Of a stretch of DNA of 64,000 bases, positions 43,719 to 52,664 are shown piece by piece. A program made the translations under genes and the position numbers. Position 1 is the stretch's first letter; every line of letters begins with the position of its first letter. Source of the stretch: Collimonas antrihumi (lineage in GTDB: Bacteria > Pseudomonadota > Gammaproteobacteria > Burkholderiales > Burkholderiaceae_D); NCBI RefSeq assembly GCF_018304965.1, contig NZ_JAGQED010000002.1, positions 62,001 to 126,000 on the forward strand, in the 5' to 3' direction. The notes below the pieces were generated by a model. That model searched no databases. It was given only the letters and a program-made list of their open reading frames with translations, and was not told the DNA's origin.

Positions 43719-44669
43719 ATGCCTGCCATTGGCGGTGTGTCGCGTGTAAAGGGGTTGGGCATTTTGATGTTGCTCGCAGCGCTGAGTCTGTCTGCCTGTG
43801 GTGATCAGAAAAAAAAGACCAACAAGGTACTCACCAGAGTCAATGGCCACGAAATTACGGCAACTCAGCTTGAAGCCGAGTTGCAATATGCAAGCGGCAC
43901 GGCGGAAGAAAACGTTGTGCAACAACAATCCATGCGGAAGCAGGCCATGGAGGCGCTGATTGACCGGGAGATTTTGTTGGAGGAGGCGGTGCGCAATAAA
44001 CTCGATCGCGATCCTAAATTGCGGCAGGTTATTGAGCGTTTCAAGACGCAAGCGATTGTGCAGGCTTATCTGGAATCCAAAGGGGCGAATCTGGCCAAGC
44101 CTTCGAAAGCTGAAATCGATGCTTATTTCCAAAGTCACCCGGAATTATTTGCACGTCGCAAGGTTCTTGATATCGAGCAGTTGGCTATTGCCGCGAAAGA
44201 CTTTAGCGGGGCGCTCAAATTGCAGATGGATACGACACAGTCACTGAATCGCATGGAGGGCTGGCTGAAGCAGCACAACATCGCGTATGCGAAAACTCAG
44301 CTTACCTATACCAGCGCCGACTTGCCTGCGGAAATCATTGGAAAAATCAAGAACCTGGGCAGAAATCATTTATTTGTCATGCAAGACGGCAAGCAGACTC
44401 TGCTCTGCGCATTGACTGAATTAAGAGATAGCCCGGTGACGGGAGATGCCGCCACCGGACAGATCGAGCGCTATTTGCTCAACAAGAAAATGCAAGAAGT
44501 CGCCGCTGCGGAAATAGCGCGCTTGCGTTCCTCGGCGAAGCTCGAATACGTCGACAAGAGCGCTGGTTTGATCACGGAAGAGTCGCCGGCGTCCGCTAGC
44601 GTGCCAGAAAAGCCGGTGGCGATCGCGCCGGGCGAGAAGGGCAGGCACGAAGTAGCAGAAGTCAAATGA
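43719..44669 (+). CDS. epsD: EpsD-family peptidyl-prolyl cis-trans isomerase-like lipoprotein
   Basis: A lipoprotein of about 316 residues: MLLAALSLSACGD is a lipobox with the lipidated Cys. The SurA-like N-terminal region (VNGHEITATQLEAEL, QAMEALIDREILLEEAV) is followed by a parvulin-like part and a C-terminal Pro/Ala-rich tail. It matches the EpsD family of methanolan-type EPS operons, where it likely helps fold periplasmic or outer membrane secretion proteins. ATG 43719 gives a normal lipoprotein signal; ATG 43656 and TTG 43641 would extend it by 21-26 residues. Confidence 0.82.
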   Translation: MPAIGGVSRVKGLGILMLLAALSLSACGDQKKKTNKVLTRVNGHEITATQLEAELQYASGTAEENVVQQQSMRKQAMEALIDREILLEEAVRNKLDRDPKLRQVIERFKTQAIVQAYLESKGANLAKPSKAEIDAYFQSHPELFARRKVLDIEQLAIAAKDFSGALKLQMDTTQSLNRMEGWLKQHNIAYAKTQLTYTSADLPAEIIGKIKNLGRNHLFVMQDGKQTLLCALTELRDSPVTGDAATGQIERYLLNKKMQEVAAAEIARLRSSAKLEYVDKSAGLITEESPASASVPEKPVAIAPGEKGRHEVAEVK

Positions 44670-44717
44670 ACAAGATGAAGATGCGGCAGAGGAAAATAAT
44701 TTAACAGGGTGACGATA

Positions 44718-45509
44718 ATGATGAAACGAGTCTATGTATGCTTGCTGGCGATGCTGCTGGCAATGTACGCCATTTCCGCAACTGCGGCCGACACGCCTTT
44801 AGGGGCGGGCGATGCCTTGAAAATTTCCGTATTCGGGAATCCCGACCTGAGCCTGGAAACCAAGGTAAGCGAAGCAGGGAACATTACATTCCCGCTGATC
44901 GGCGATGTCAGTATCGGCGGTCTGTCCACTGCGGATGCAGAAAAGAAGATTTCCGGCTTGCTGACAGGGGGCGGGTTCCTGCGCAAAGCCGAAGTCAACA
45001 TCATGGTCACCGAGTTGCAGAGCCAGCAGGTGTCGGTGCTCGGCCAGGTATTGCATCCCGGCCGCTATCCGGTTGCCGGTAAACGCAGCGTGACCGACAT
45101 GCTGGCACTGGCAGGAGGTGTCGGCCCGGAAGGCGGCGATACCGCCACCGTCGTCCGTACGCGAAATGGGAAAACCACCAAACAAGTCGTTAATCTGGTC
45201 GAGATGATCCAGTCTGCCGACATGAAGTCGAATGTCGACCTGCTCAACGGCGACGTGATTTTCGTGGATCGCGCTCCCAAGTTCTATATCTACGGTGAAG
45301 TGCAGCATCCCGGCGGCTACAAGCTGGAGCACAACATGACCGTGGTCCAGGCATTGTCGATCGGCGGCGGCCTCACTCCACGCGGCACCGAGCGCGGCAT
45401 CCGCATCAAGCGGCGCGACGCCAAGGGCAATCTGGTGGAGATAAATGCCAGTCACGAAGAGACGCTGCAGGCGGACGACGTCGTGTATGTGAAAGAGAGC
45501 TTCTTTTGA
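44718..45509 (+). CDS. epsE: EpsE polysaccharide export protein (OPX/Wza-type)
   Basis: A 263-residue periplasmic/outer membrane export protein. A signal peptide (VYVCLLAMLLAMYAISATAAD) is followed by the Poly_export domain (LGAGDALKISVFGNPDLS, ITFPLIGDVSIGGLST) and two SLBB domains (VSVLGQVLHPGRYPV and FYIYGEVQHPGGYKLEH). No lipobox Cys is seen, unlike Wza. It forms the outer membrane part of the export path with EpsF. Equivalent to GumB. AGGG lies 8 bases before ATG 44718; ATG 44721 also possible. Confidence 0.9.
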   Translation: MMKRVYVCLLAMLLAMYAISATAADTPLGAGDALKISVFGNPDLSLETKVSEAGNITFPLIGDVSIGGLSTADAEKKISGLLTGGGFLRKAEVNIMVTELQSQQVSVLGQVLHPGRYPVAGKRSVTDMLALAGGVGPEGGDTATVVRTRNGKTTKQVVNLVEMIQSADMKSNVDLLNGDVIFVDRAPKFYIYGEVQHPGGYKLEHNMTVVQALSIGGGLTPRGTERGIRIKRRDAKGNLVEINASHEETLQADDVVYVKESFF

Positions 45510-45546
45510 TCTGTCTCATCCAGGCTGACGTTTTGTCGATTGCTTG

Positions 45547-45591
45547 TTCCGACTATTCCGCTTATTCCGATTATTCCGCTCATTCCGCTGT
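45547..45591 (+). repeat. 9-bp tandem repeat x5 upstream of epsF
   Basis: Five consecutive 9-mers with the core TTCCG (TTCCGACTA, TTCCGCTTA, TTCCGATTA, TTCCGCTCA, TTCCGCTGT) run from 45547 to 45591, ending 5 bases before the AAAGGAG ribosome site of epsF. Confidence 0.85.
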
Positions 45592-45606
45592 TCGAAAGGA
45601 GCTCAC

Positions 45607-46998
45607 ATGACTTTTTCTCAGCTTCTCACCATTCTGCGGGCACGCTACAAGGTCATTGTGTTGACGCTGCTTGTTATAGTTGTTGCCACCGCAGCGGTCA
45701 GTCTTGCATTGCCAAAAACGTACAAGGCGTCGACCACGGTGCTGCTCAATTACAAAGGCGCCGATCCGGTGTCTGGCAGTGTGTTGCCGGCCCAGCTGGC
45801 GTCCGGTTACATGGCCACGCAAATCGATATTGTCACCAGTCGGCGGGTGGCCTTGAAAGCGGTCGACAATCTTGGCCTGGCGGACCAGCCGGTTTTCAAG
45901 CAACGTTTCCAACAACTCACGAATGGCAGCGGATCGATCAGGGAATGGCTGGCCGATACCTTGCTGAAAATGGTAGAGGTGTCACCGTCGCGAGAAAGCA
46001 GCATGATCGAAATCTCCGCCAAGGGGAACGATCCTGCCTTTGTTGCAAAGGTTGCCAATGGTTTTGCCACCGCTTACCAGCAGCTCAATTTGCAAATCAA
46101 GGTCGAGCCGTTGCAGCAGGCAGCCAAATACTTCACAGGGCAAGTCGCGACTTTGCGGGCCAATCTGGAGGAGGCGCAAGGCAAACTGTCCGCGTACCAG
46201 CAAGAACACGGATTGGTCAGTACCGACAACCGTCTCGACGTTGAGACGGCACGCTTGAACGACCTGTCCAGTCAGCTGGTGCAAGCGCAAGGGCAGGCGG
46301 CGGAAGCATCGTCGCGCGGCCGGCAGGCGACGGGCAGCGGCGGTAGGGATTCGCCGGATGTGGTATCGAATATGCTGGTTCAAAACCTGAAATCGTCATT
46401 GGCGCTGGCGGAAGGAAAATTCGCGCAGCTATCCCAGAATCTGGCTGTAAATCATCCACAGTACCAGGCCGCCAAGGCTGAGGTCGACAGGTTGCGCGCC
46501 GAACTGAACAGCAGCATCGGCGCAACCAACAACGCCGCTGCAAATAACGGCCGCATCTTGCGTCAGCGCGAAGCGGAGATGCGCGCCGCGTTGGCCGCCC
46601 AGACTGCCAAAGTGTTCCAGCTCAATCACGCCCGCGATGGACTATCGGTGCTGATGAAAGATGTTGAAAGTGCGCAGCATGCATACGACGCCGCCGCTCA
46701 GCGTCTTACGCAGACCGAGCTCGAAGGGGAATCGCATCAATCTGACGTCTCGGTACTCAATCCGGCAGTGGCGCCGGTGTTTCCGATCAGTCCCAATGTA
46801 CGGTTGAACGTAGTGTTGTCGATACTGCTCGGCGCCATGCTTGGGTTGGCTCTGGCGATATTGGCGGAATTGGCGAATCGTCGCGTACGGTCTAGCGCCG
46901 ATCTGATCAACGTACTAAAGGCGCCAGTGCTTGGCACCATCACCTGGGGCAAGCCCCCGCGGAGATTTGCATTCTCCAGGTTATTTTTAACGCGATGA
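45607..46998 (+). CDS. epsF: EpsF chain length determinant (PCP/Wzc periplasmic-type) protein
   Basis: A 463-residue inner membrane polysaccharide co-polymerase. Wzz start (FSQLLTILRARYKVIVLTLL, first helix), a long periplasmic coiled-coil part (residues about 160-370, including LYVATLRANLEEAQGKL-like and EVDRLRAEL stretches), and a final helix (VLSILLGAMLGLALAILAEL) with the preceding Pro-rich motif (AVAPVFPISPN). The cytosolic kinase part is on a separate protein, EpsG. AAAGGAG and ATG 45607 set the start. Equivalent to GumC N-terminal region. Confidence 0.9.
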   Translation: MTFSQLLTILRARYKVIVLTLLVIVVATAAVSLALPKTYKASTTVLLNYKGADPVSGSVLPAQLASGYMATQIDIVTSRRVALKAVDNLGLADQPVFKQRFQQLTNGSGSIREWLADTLLKMVEVSPSRESSMIEISAKGNDPAFVAKVANGFATAYQQLNLQIKVEPLQQAAKYFTGQVATLRANLEEAQGKLSAYQQEHGLVSTDNRLDVETARLNDLSSQLVQAQGQAAEASSRGRQATGSGGRDSPDVVSNMLVQNLKSSLALAEGKFAQLSQNLAVNHPQYQAAKAEVDRLRAELNSSIGATNNAAANNGRILRQREAEMRAALAAQTAKVFQLNHARDGLSVLMKDVESAQHAYDAAAQRLTQTELEGESHQSDVSVLNPAVAPVFPISPNVRLNVVLSILLGAMLGLALAILAELANRRVRSSADLINVLKAPVLGTITWGKPPRRFAFSRLFLTR

Positions 46999-47026
46999 TC
47001 GCGCACACGCTGGAAAGGTAAAGAAA

Positions 47027-47902
47027 ATGAACAGTCCGGTAAGTTCTATCGTGAGTGCCGGTGCGGCGTCCCGGAAAGACATCCACATGGGTCGTATGCT
47101 GGTTGAGCAGGGCAAGATGACGCTGGAGGAAGTGGAAAGCGTGCGCCGTCTGCAAAAGGAAGAAGGGCTCCGCTTCGGCGAAGCCGCGCAACGCCTGGGC
47201 CTGGTGACCGAGGCCGATATCCAGCAAGTGCTGGCGCGTCAATTTGACTACCCTTATCTGCAGGCGGGCGGTGGAAATTATCCAGCGACGCTAATGGCTG
47301 CCTACCAGCCGTTCAGTGCGGAAGTCGAGATGCTGCGCTCGGTACGTAGCGAGTTGATGCTGCGCTGGTTCCGTCCGGGGCGCAAGACCTTGGCGATTGC
47401 CAGTGTCAATCCTGGCGATGGGACCAGCTTGCTGGCGGCAAATCTGGCCGTCGTTTTTTCGCAGCTCGGCGAGCAGACGCTGCTGGTCGATGCGAATTTG
47501 CGCAACCCGTGCCAGCATAAGATATTCAATCTGGCTGCGGGGCGCGGGCTGGCCGATGTGCTGGCCGGGCGTGCCGGCCTGGATATGCTGGCGATGGCCG
47601 AATCGTTCATCGACCTGTCGTTATTGCCGGCGGGATCGCTGGTACCTAATCCTCAGGAATTGATCAATCGTTCCAGCTTCGTGGTCATGAATGAAACGCT
47701 GTGCGACCGCTTCGACATCATTTTGTATGACACCCCGGCGTTCTCAAGCGCGGCAGACGCGCTGACCATTGCCGCACGCGCCGGCGGCGTGCTGCTGGTG
47801 GTGCGGAAGGATCACACCCGGGTCGCCGATCTCGCCGCGTTTAGCGAGCAACTCCGGCGCAGCGGCACTGAAGTCGTCGGCTCGGTAATGGTGAGCTTCT
47901 GA
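47027..47902 (+). CDS. epsG: EpsG, BY-kinase-like chain length regulator with degenerate P-loop
   Basis: A 291-residue cytosolic protein. Residues 1-75 form an MshEN-like module (MGRMLVEQGKMTLEEVESV, FGEAAQRLGLVTEADIQQVL). Residues 90-291 are a BY-kinase/ParA-like ATPase. The Walker A reads NPGDGTS (residues 128-134), with Thr in place of the Lys, and the Walker A' is LLVDAN with Asn for the second Asp (D155-N157). LYDTPAFSSAADAL is the Walker B region. There is no Tyr-rich C-terminal tail. The partner is EpsF. The family is recognised; kinase activity is doubtful. Confidence 0.88.
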   Translation: MNSPVSSIVSAGAASRKDIHMGRMLVEQGKMTLEEVESVRRLQKEEGLRFGEAAQRLGLVTEADIQQVLARQFDYPYLQAGGGNYPATLMAAYQPFSAEVEMLRSVRSELMLRWFRPGRKTLAIASVNPGDGTSLLAANLAVVFSQLGEQTLLVDANLRNPCQHKIFNLAAGRGLADVLAGRAGLDMLAMAESFIDLSLLPAGSLVPNPQELINRSSFVVMNETLCDRFDIILYDTPAFSSAADALTIAARAGGVLLVVRKDHTRVADLAAFSEQLRRSGTEVVGSVMVSF

Positions 47903-48016
47903 TGAGCAGGAAAATCAATTCTTGCAGCCGGGTCGAGCGCGTTACTGCAAGAGCCAGGCACGAAGGCGGCTTTCCGTACCTGACTGCAGGCAGCATCATC
48001 ATGGAATATTAATCGC

Positions 48017-49291
48017 ATGCCTTTTTTTGCAAACATCAGGGATTTTATTTTTCCTCGACCAGCCAGTTCTCCAATGCCAGCCGAAAGAACGGTGTTTTGG
48101 ATTCTGATGGCAGTGCTGGTGTATCAGGCGGTCTTATGTGCGATTCATACGAACGTTCATGCAATTTCCGTTGCCGGGGTGGGAGTCACTGAAGCCGTCA
48201 TCTACATCGCATGCATGACCGTTTTGATCAAGCGTATCCGGCTTGAGTTTGTCGCTGTCGCCGCCCTGGTGGCAGCTTACCTGCTCCTGATGGCGATTTT
48301 GCGCAATCAACTGGACCCGAAAGGGTTCAGGGATGTGATGATTCCTATCCTGTTCTACGGGCTCGGACGGGAAATCGGCAATGGTAAATATACCGATCGC
48401 GTGCTTAAGCTGATGATTATTCTGGTGCTGGCTTTCGGATTTTTTGAGTTGTTTTTCCTTGATCTGTTTTCACGCGTCTTCAATATTTTTTCCTATTACG
48501 TCAGCCAGGGCAATCTGGCCGCCGGCTCCAACTGGGCAAAAGATAGCGTGCTGGGGCTGAACGGGATACGGCCGGAAGGCATCGGCCGCACGATTTTGCC
48601 ATCGCTGATTGGCAACCACCGGATATCGTCGATCTTCCTGGAACCTGTTTCACTCGGAAATTTTGCGGTCATCATCGCGGCCTGGGGATTGTCGAAGCGG
48701 CGCGACGAGTTCAAAGAGATGATTTTTTTCCTGTTGGCCGCAGCCACAATGATTGCATTGAGCGACTCGCGCTACGGCATGATCACGGTCGCCGCGCTGG
48801 TCGTGATGCGCTGCTTGCCGCTGGGTAGAACCAATAGCTGGCTGATCGTCATGCCATTGCTTAGCGTGACGCTACTGCTGCTGCTCGCAACGGTCTTTGG
48901 CGGTCATTACAGCGACAGCGTCCTTGGCCGGCTTTTTGTAAGCGGAAAGACATTGTCGAATCTGGATCTGGGAATGATATTCGGCCTGGACGGATTCAAT
49001 ATCAGCTTTGGCGACATGGGCTATCCCTCCTTGCTTACGCGACTGGGACTGCTGTTATGCGTCTTTTTATGGGTTGCATTCTGGATGCTGAAAATGGAGG
49101 ACGAGAGAGGCGATCGATTCCGCGCTTACATCACGCTGTATATGTCTCTGATCTTGTGTGTAAGCGGAACTTCTCTGTTCGCGTTGAAAACCGCCGGCAT
49201 TCTGTGGTTCCTGGTTGGCTGCGCCGCAGGTCGCGCGAAAGATGCATTGCCGGCGCGTCCGGCAGGGGCGTCGCAACCGTCTGGCGCCTAA
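48017..49291 (+). CDS. O-antigen ligase/polymerase-like membrane protein (GumE/Wzy role)
   Basis: A 424-residue protein with about 11 hydrophobic helices and a large periplasmic loop between residues about 165 and 215 (containing LNGIRPEGIGRTILPSLIGNH). Similar to GumE-type polymerases and O-antigen ligase-like proteins in placement (after the chain-length genes) and topology; I cannot assign it by motif alone. It likely joins repeat units in the periplasm (Wzy role). Starts ATG 48017, with one weak upstream Shine-Dalgarno. No other polymerase candidate occurs in the locus. Confidence 0.7.
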   Translation: MPFFANIRDFIFPRPASSPMPAERTVFWILMAVLVYQAVLCAIHTNVHAISVAGVGVTEAVIYIACMTVLIKRIRLEFVAVAALVAAYLLLMAILRNQLDPKGFRDVMIPILFYGLGREIGNGKYTDRVLKLMIILVLAFGFFELFFLDLFSRVFNIFSYYVSQGNLAAGSNWAKDSVLGLNGIRPEGIGRTILPSLIGNHRISSIFLEPVSLGNFAVIIAAWGLSKRRDEFKEMIFFLLAAATMIALSDSRYGMITVAALVVMRCLPLGRTNSWLIVMPLLSVTLLLLLATVFGGHYSDSVLGRLFVSGKTLSNLDLGMIFGLDGFNISFGDMGYPSLLTRLGLLLCVFLWVAFWMLKMEDERGDRFRAYITLYMSLILCVSGTSLFALKTAGILWFLVGCAAGRAKDALPARPAGASQPSGA

Positions 49292-49293
49292 GC

Positions 49294-49323
49294 AGAAATC
49301 AAAAGAAATCAAAGGAAATCAAA
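49294..49323 (+). repeat. 10-bp tandem repeat x3 before the GT4 gene
   Basis: AGAAATCAAA, AGAAATCAAA, GGAAATCAAA run without a break to the base before CATG of the GT4 gene at 49325. The unit carries the weak Shine-Dalgarno-like purine core, so it too was duplicated. Confidence 0.85.
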
Positions 49324-49324
49324 C

Positions 49325-50461
49325 ATGTCTATTAAAGTCGTGCACATCGTGCGTCAATATTCTCCATCCATAGGTGGCATGGAGGATGTGGTTCAGAATA
49401 TCGCCAGGCAGCAGCGCGAGCATCACGATCAGATTCCCAGGATCGTTACGCTCAACCGGCTGTTCAGGAATTCCGCTGAATTTCTCGCCCCTGAAGCGCA
49501 GATAAACGGCGTTGGCGTGGTGCGCCTGCCGTTCCACGGCACCAGCAGATATCCGCTTTGTCCCCAGGTGCTGCAGCATGTGGCGGACGCCGATGTGATT
49601 CATGTGCATGGCGTCGATTTCTTTTTCGATTATCTGGCTGTTACCAAACCATTGCATCGACGGCCTCTGGTGGCATCGACTCACGGCGGCTTTTTCCATA
49701 CAAAGTTTGCGTCGACACTCAAAAAAATCTACTTCAATACAGTAACCCGCGCTTCTTCGATGGCTTACGACAAGATCATCGCCACCAGTGATAACGATGG
49801 CGATATTTTTTCCAAAATCGTCAGCCCGCCAAAATTGGCGGTTATTGAAAATGGTGTCAACGTCGAAAAATACAGCGGTCAGGCGGCATCGGCGCCCACG
49901 AAGACAATGATCTATTTCGGCCGTTGGTCTGTGAATAAAGGTTTGCTGGAAACACTGGCCTTGTTCAAGCAATTGGCCGTTCACGAACCGGGTTGGAAAC
50001 TGATCATCGCCGGCCGTGAATACGATCACACCGCAGAAGAACTCCGCGCCGAAGTGAATCAACAGCAACTGACGGACCTGGTGCAGATAGTGCCGAATCC
50101 ATCAGATCAGGAATTGGCAAGCCTGATCGGACAATCCAGTTATTTCATTTGTCTGTCGCGGCATGAAGGTTTCGGCATCGCGCCAATTGAAGCGATGAGC
50201 GCCGGCTTGACGCCGGTGTTAAGCGATATCCCGCCGTTTCGCCATTTGATCGAGCAATCAAAGATCGGGCTTCTGCTCTCTGCCGGAAACGGTGGAGACA
50301 ACATAGCTGGCCTGTTGAAATTGCATGAAGAGACGCGTGCGGACTACGTACTCAGGCGGGTGCAGATGCAGCAGTTCGCGGATCGTTACAACTGGCGGCA
50401 TATTGCTGACAAATATATCGACGTCTACAAAGACCTGGCGGTGCGGGCCAGGCCCAACTGA
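49325..50461 (+). CDS. Glycosyltransferase family 4, GumH/AceC-like mannosyltransferase
   Basis: A 378-residue GT-B enzyme. VVHIVRQYSPSIGGMEDVV at the N-terminus, VIHVHGVDFFFDYL, STHGGFFHTKFASTLKKIY, YFGRWSVNKGLLETLALFK, and the C-terminal EX7E region SRHEGFGIAPIEAMSAGL are seen. The STHGGFFHT and following aromatic motif closely resemble GumH and AceC, the alpha-mannosyltransferases that add mannose to cellobiosyl-PP-lipid in xanthan and acetan. Substrate is inferred, supported by the GDP-mannose genes downstream. The start follows a 10-bp tandem repeat. Confidence 0.85.
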   Translation: MSIKVVHIVRQYSPSIGGMEDVVQNIARQQREHHDQIPRIVTLNRLFRNSAEFLAPEAQINGVGVVRLPFHGTSRYPLCPQVLQHVADADVIHVHGVDFFFDYLAVTKPLHRRPLVASTHGGFFHTKFASTLKKIYFNTVTRASSMAYDKIIATSDNDGDIFSKIVSPPKLAVIENGVNVEKYSGQAASAPTKTMIYFGRWSVNKGLLETLALFKQLAVHEPGWKLIIAGREYDHTAEELRAEVNQQQLTDLVQIVPNPSDQELASLIGQSSYFICLSRHEGFGIAPIEAMSAGLTPVLSDIPPFRHLIEQSKIGLLLSAGNGGDNIAGLLKLHEETRADYVLRRVQMQQFADRYNWRHIADKYIDVYKDLAVRARPN

Positions 50462-50505
50462 AAAGAATGGATTCGCACATTGAAAACCACTGTTAAAGAT
50501 TGCTG

Positions 50506-51597
50506 ATGCCGACCATGGATAAAACAAGAATCGATGCAATCACAGGCTTGCGTGGGCTGGCGGCGCTGCTGGTTGTGTACGGCCATGCGGTGAGCTGGTT
50601 CTCGCTCCCCTGGAAAATCAATTTTTCCGGTGAAGTCGGCGTGACGGTTTTCTTTTCGTTGAGCGGCTTTCTCATGGCTTATCTTTATCTTGGAAAGCAA
50701 TTTTCATCCTTGAGCGTGACTGAGTATGCGATATCCAGGTTTTCGAGAATTGCACCGGCTTATCTTGTCATTTTGTTGTTTTCGTTTCTTATCTACACAA
50801 CCATCGACCCGAATTTCGTGTATGACGTTTCGAGTAAGAATATCCTCCGGCACATTTTTTTCTCAGGCAATGTGTCGGTGTTCTGGAGTATCACACCTGA
50901 GGTCGAATTCTATTTTCTGTTCGTCCTGGTCTGGGCCGCGGCTAGCCGTTACGTGACACGCTTCGACATCGCAGGCCTGGCATTTCTGACGTTCGGCGCC
51001 CTGATTCTTTTGTCGTACCGGGATGTATTCCCGGGCACTTTTGTGGGGGCGAAACTTCACTACTTCCTGTTTGGCGTGATTGCCGGAATCGTTCGTTCGA
51101 GAATAGGGGCGACGAAGCAGGGCGGAAAATCGCTCCTCGTCCTGCATTCATTGTTGCTTGCATCGATGGTGTTGATGGAAAGCGGCTGGATAGAAATTCC
51201 TTTTTCGAGCAACAAAGAATTCTATAGCAGCATTTTGACAGCCGTCTTCGGTTCCTTCCTGGTATTCGGCTTTTCGTTTCCATCGGCGCTTGGCAAGTTC
51301 TTCTTCGAAAACAAGGCAATCGTTTTATGCGGGGAATGCAGTTTCTCGATTTATTTGCTGCATATGCCGATCATTTATCTTTTCCATAAATTTCTTCCGT
51401 CTCCGTTCCAGATGGTTTTACTCATCCCCTTTGTGGTTCTTGTCCTCGGACTTTCGTGGCTCAACTATCAACTGATTGAGAAGCCGGGAGCACGGCTAAT
51501 CAGGTCCATGGGGAATGGTTTCAAACGAAAGTTCATTCCGCCATTTCCACTAGCGACCCGCCCACAACCCCTCTCCGTTGAAAGTGAAACCAGATGA
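50506..51597 (+). CDS. Acyltransferase 3 family membrane protein
   Basis: A 363-residue protein with about ten helices. DAITGLRGLAALLVVYGHAVSW is the acyltransferase 3 signature with the catalytic-type His, followed by VTVFFSLSGFLMAYLYL and the R...R motif, and the C-terminal ECSFSIYLLHMPI. It probably O-acetylates sugars of the EPS. Start: ATG 50506; ATG 50515 and TTG 50500 are alternatives. Its stop overlaps the GH5 start (ATGATGA). Confidence 0.88.
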   Translation: MPTMDKTRIDAITGLRGLAALLVVYGHAVSWFSLPWKINFSGEVGVTVFFSLSGFLMAYLYLGKQFSSLSVTEYAISRFSRIAPAYLVILLFSFLIYTTIDPNFVYDVSSKNILRHIFFSGNVSVFWSITPEVEFYFLFVLVWAAASRYVTRFDIAGLAFLTFGALILLSYRDVFPGTFVGAKLHYFLFGVIAGIVRSRIGATKQGGKSLLVLHSLLLASMVLMESGWIEIPFSSNKEFYSSILTAVFGSFLVFGFSFPSALGKFFFENKAIVLCGECSFSIYLLHMPIIYLFHKFLPSPFQMVLLIPFVVLVLGLSWLNYQLIEKPGARLIRSMGNGFKRKFIPPFPLATRPQPLSVESETR

Positions 51598-52664
51598 TGA
51601 AATTTTTTCCCAGCAGGGTGCGTGGCAGCGTTTCCCTGATTCCTGGAATGTGGCGCCGGACGCTGGCCATTGCGGTGGCTATCGGATGTGTGTTGTTTTG
51701 CGATCTGGCAACTGCCAACTGCCTGGATGGCAAACGCATGGCTGGCGTCAACCTGAGCGGCGCCGAGTTTGCTGCGGACAAATTGCCCGGGACAGTCTTT
51801 AAAGATTACGTCTATCCCGATCTGGCTGACATGCAGCATTTTCAATCACTGGGAATGAATACCTTTCGCCTGCCGTTCTTGTGGGAACGGATACAACCGA
51901 AATTATTCGGCGCACTTGATCCCGGAGAGTTGCAACGATTAAAGGATAGCGTCGCGTCCGCGCAATCGTTGGGAGTTTGCATTGTTCTCGATGTTCACAA
52001 TTTCGGCCAGTATCGCGGCAACCCGATCGGCTCGTCCGAAGTGCCGCGTGCCGCTTTTATCGACCTGTGGGTGCGCTTGCTGACGGTATTCAAGGATCCG
52101 GCCAACACCGCGTTCGACCTGATGAATGAACCCGCAAAAATGTCGGTGGCGGCCTGGGCCTCCACTGCACAGGAGACGGTTAGTGCCCTGCGTAGACGCG
52201 GCTCGAAGCATTTGATCATGGTTCCAGGCGGTGGCTGGAGCGGCGCGCATTCCTGGGACGCGAAAGATAACGGCGTGTCGAATGCCGATGCATTCCGGTC
52301 GTTTCGCGATCCTGCCAACAATTACATGATCGAAGTACATCAGTACGCGGATGCCGATTCCTCCGGAACCAGCAACAGTTGTGTCGACCCTGCCCGTCTG
52401 AGCGCGGTGATGGCAAACGTCACTGTCTGGGCCAACTCGACGAGGCAGCGCCTGTTTCTCGGTGAATTCGGCGTGGCCGTCAATGACCCGTGTTTAAAGG
52501 CATTGACGGCAATCATGGAGGGGATGAAAGGCAGCTCTGCCTGGGGCGGCTGGACATACTGGTCCGCCGGCAAGTGGCTGGGGACTTATCCGTACAGCAT
52601 TCAGCCTGGTGACAACGGCGATAAGCCGCAAACGGCAATTTTGAAAAATTACATAACGCAATGA
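51594..52664 (+). CDS. GH5 family secreted endoglucanase (cellulase)
   Basis: A 356-residue exported glycoside hydrolase. A signal region (RTLAIAVAIGCVLFCDLATAN) precedes a GH5 barrel: GVNLSGAEFAADKLPG, GMNTFRLPFLWERIQP, the acid/base in FDLMNEPAKMS (E179), VHQYADADSSGTS, and the nucleophile in LFLGEFGV (E291), followed by WGGWTYWSAGKWLG. It likely cuts beta-1,4-glucan, and inside an EPS locus it would trim or edit a polymer with a glucan backbone. It overlaps the acyltransferase gene by 4 bases. Confidence 0.9.
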   Translation: MMKFFPSRVRGSVSLIPGMWRRTLAIAVAIGCVLFCDLATANCLDGKRMAGVNLSGAEFAADKLPGTVFKDYVYPDLADMQHFQSLGMNTFRLPFLWERIQPKLFGALDPGELQRLKDSVASAQSLGVCIVLDVHNFGQYRGNPIGSSEVPRAAFIDLWVRLLTVFKDPANTAFDLMNEPAKMSVAAWASTAQETVSALRRRGSKHLIMVPGGGWSGAHSWDAKDNGVSNADAFRSFRDPANNYMIEVHQYADADSSGTSNSCVDPARLSAVMANVTVWANSTRQRLFLGEFGVAVNDPCLKALTAIMEGMKGSSAWGGWTYWSAGKWLGTYPYSIQPGDNGDKPQTAILKNYITQ

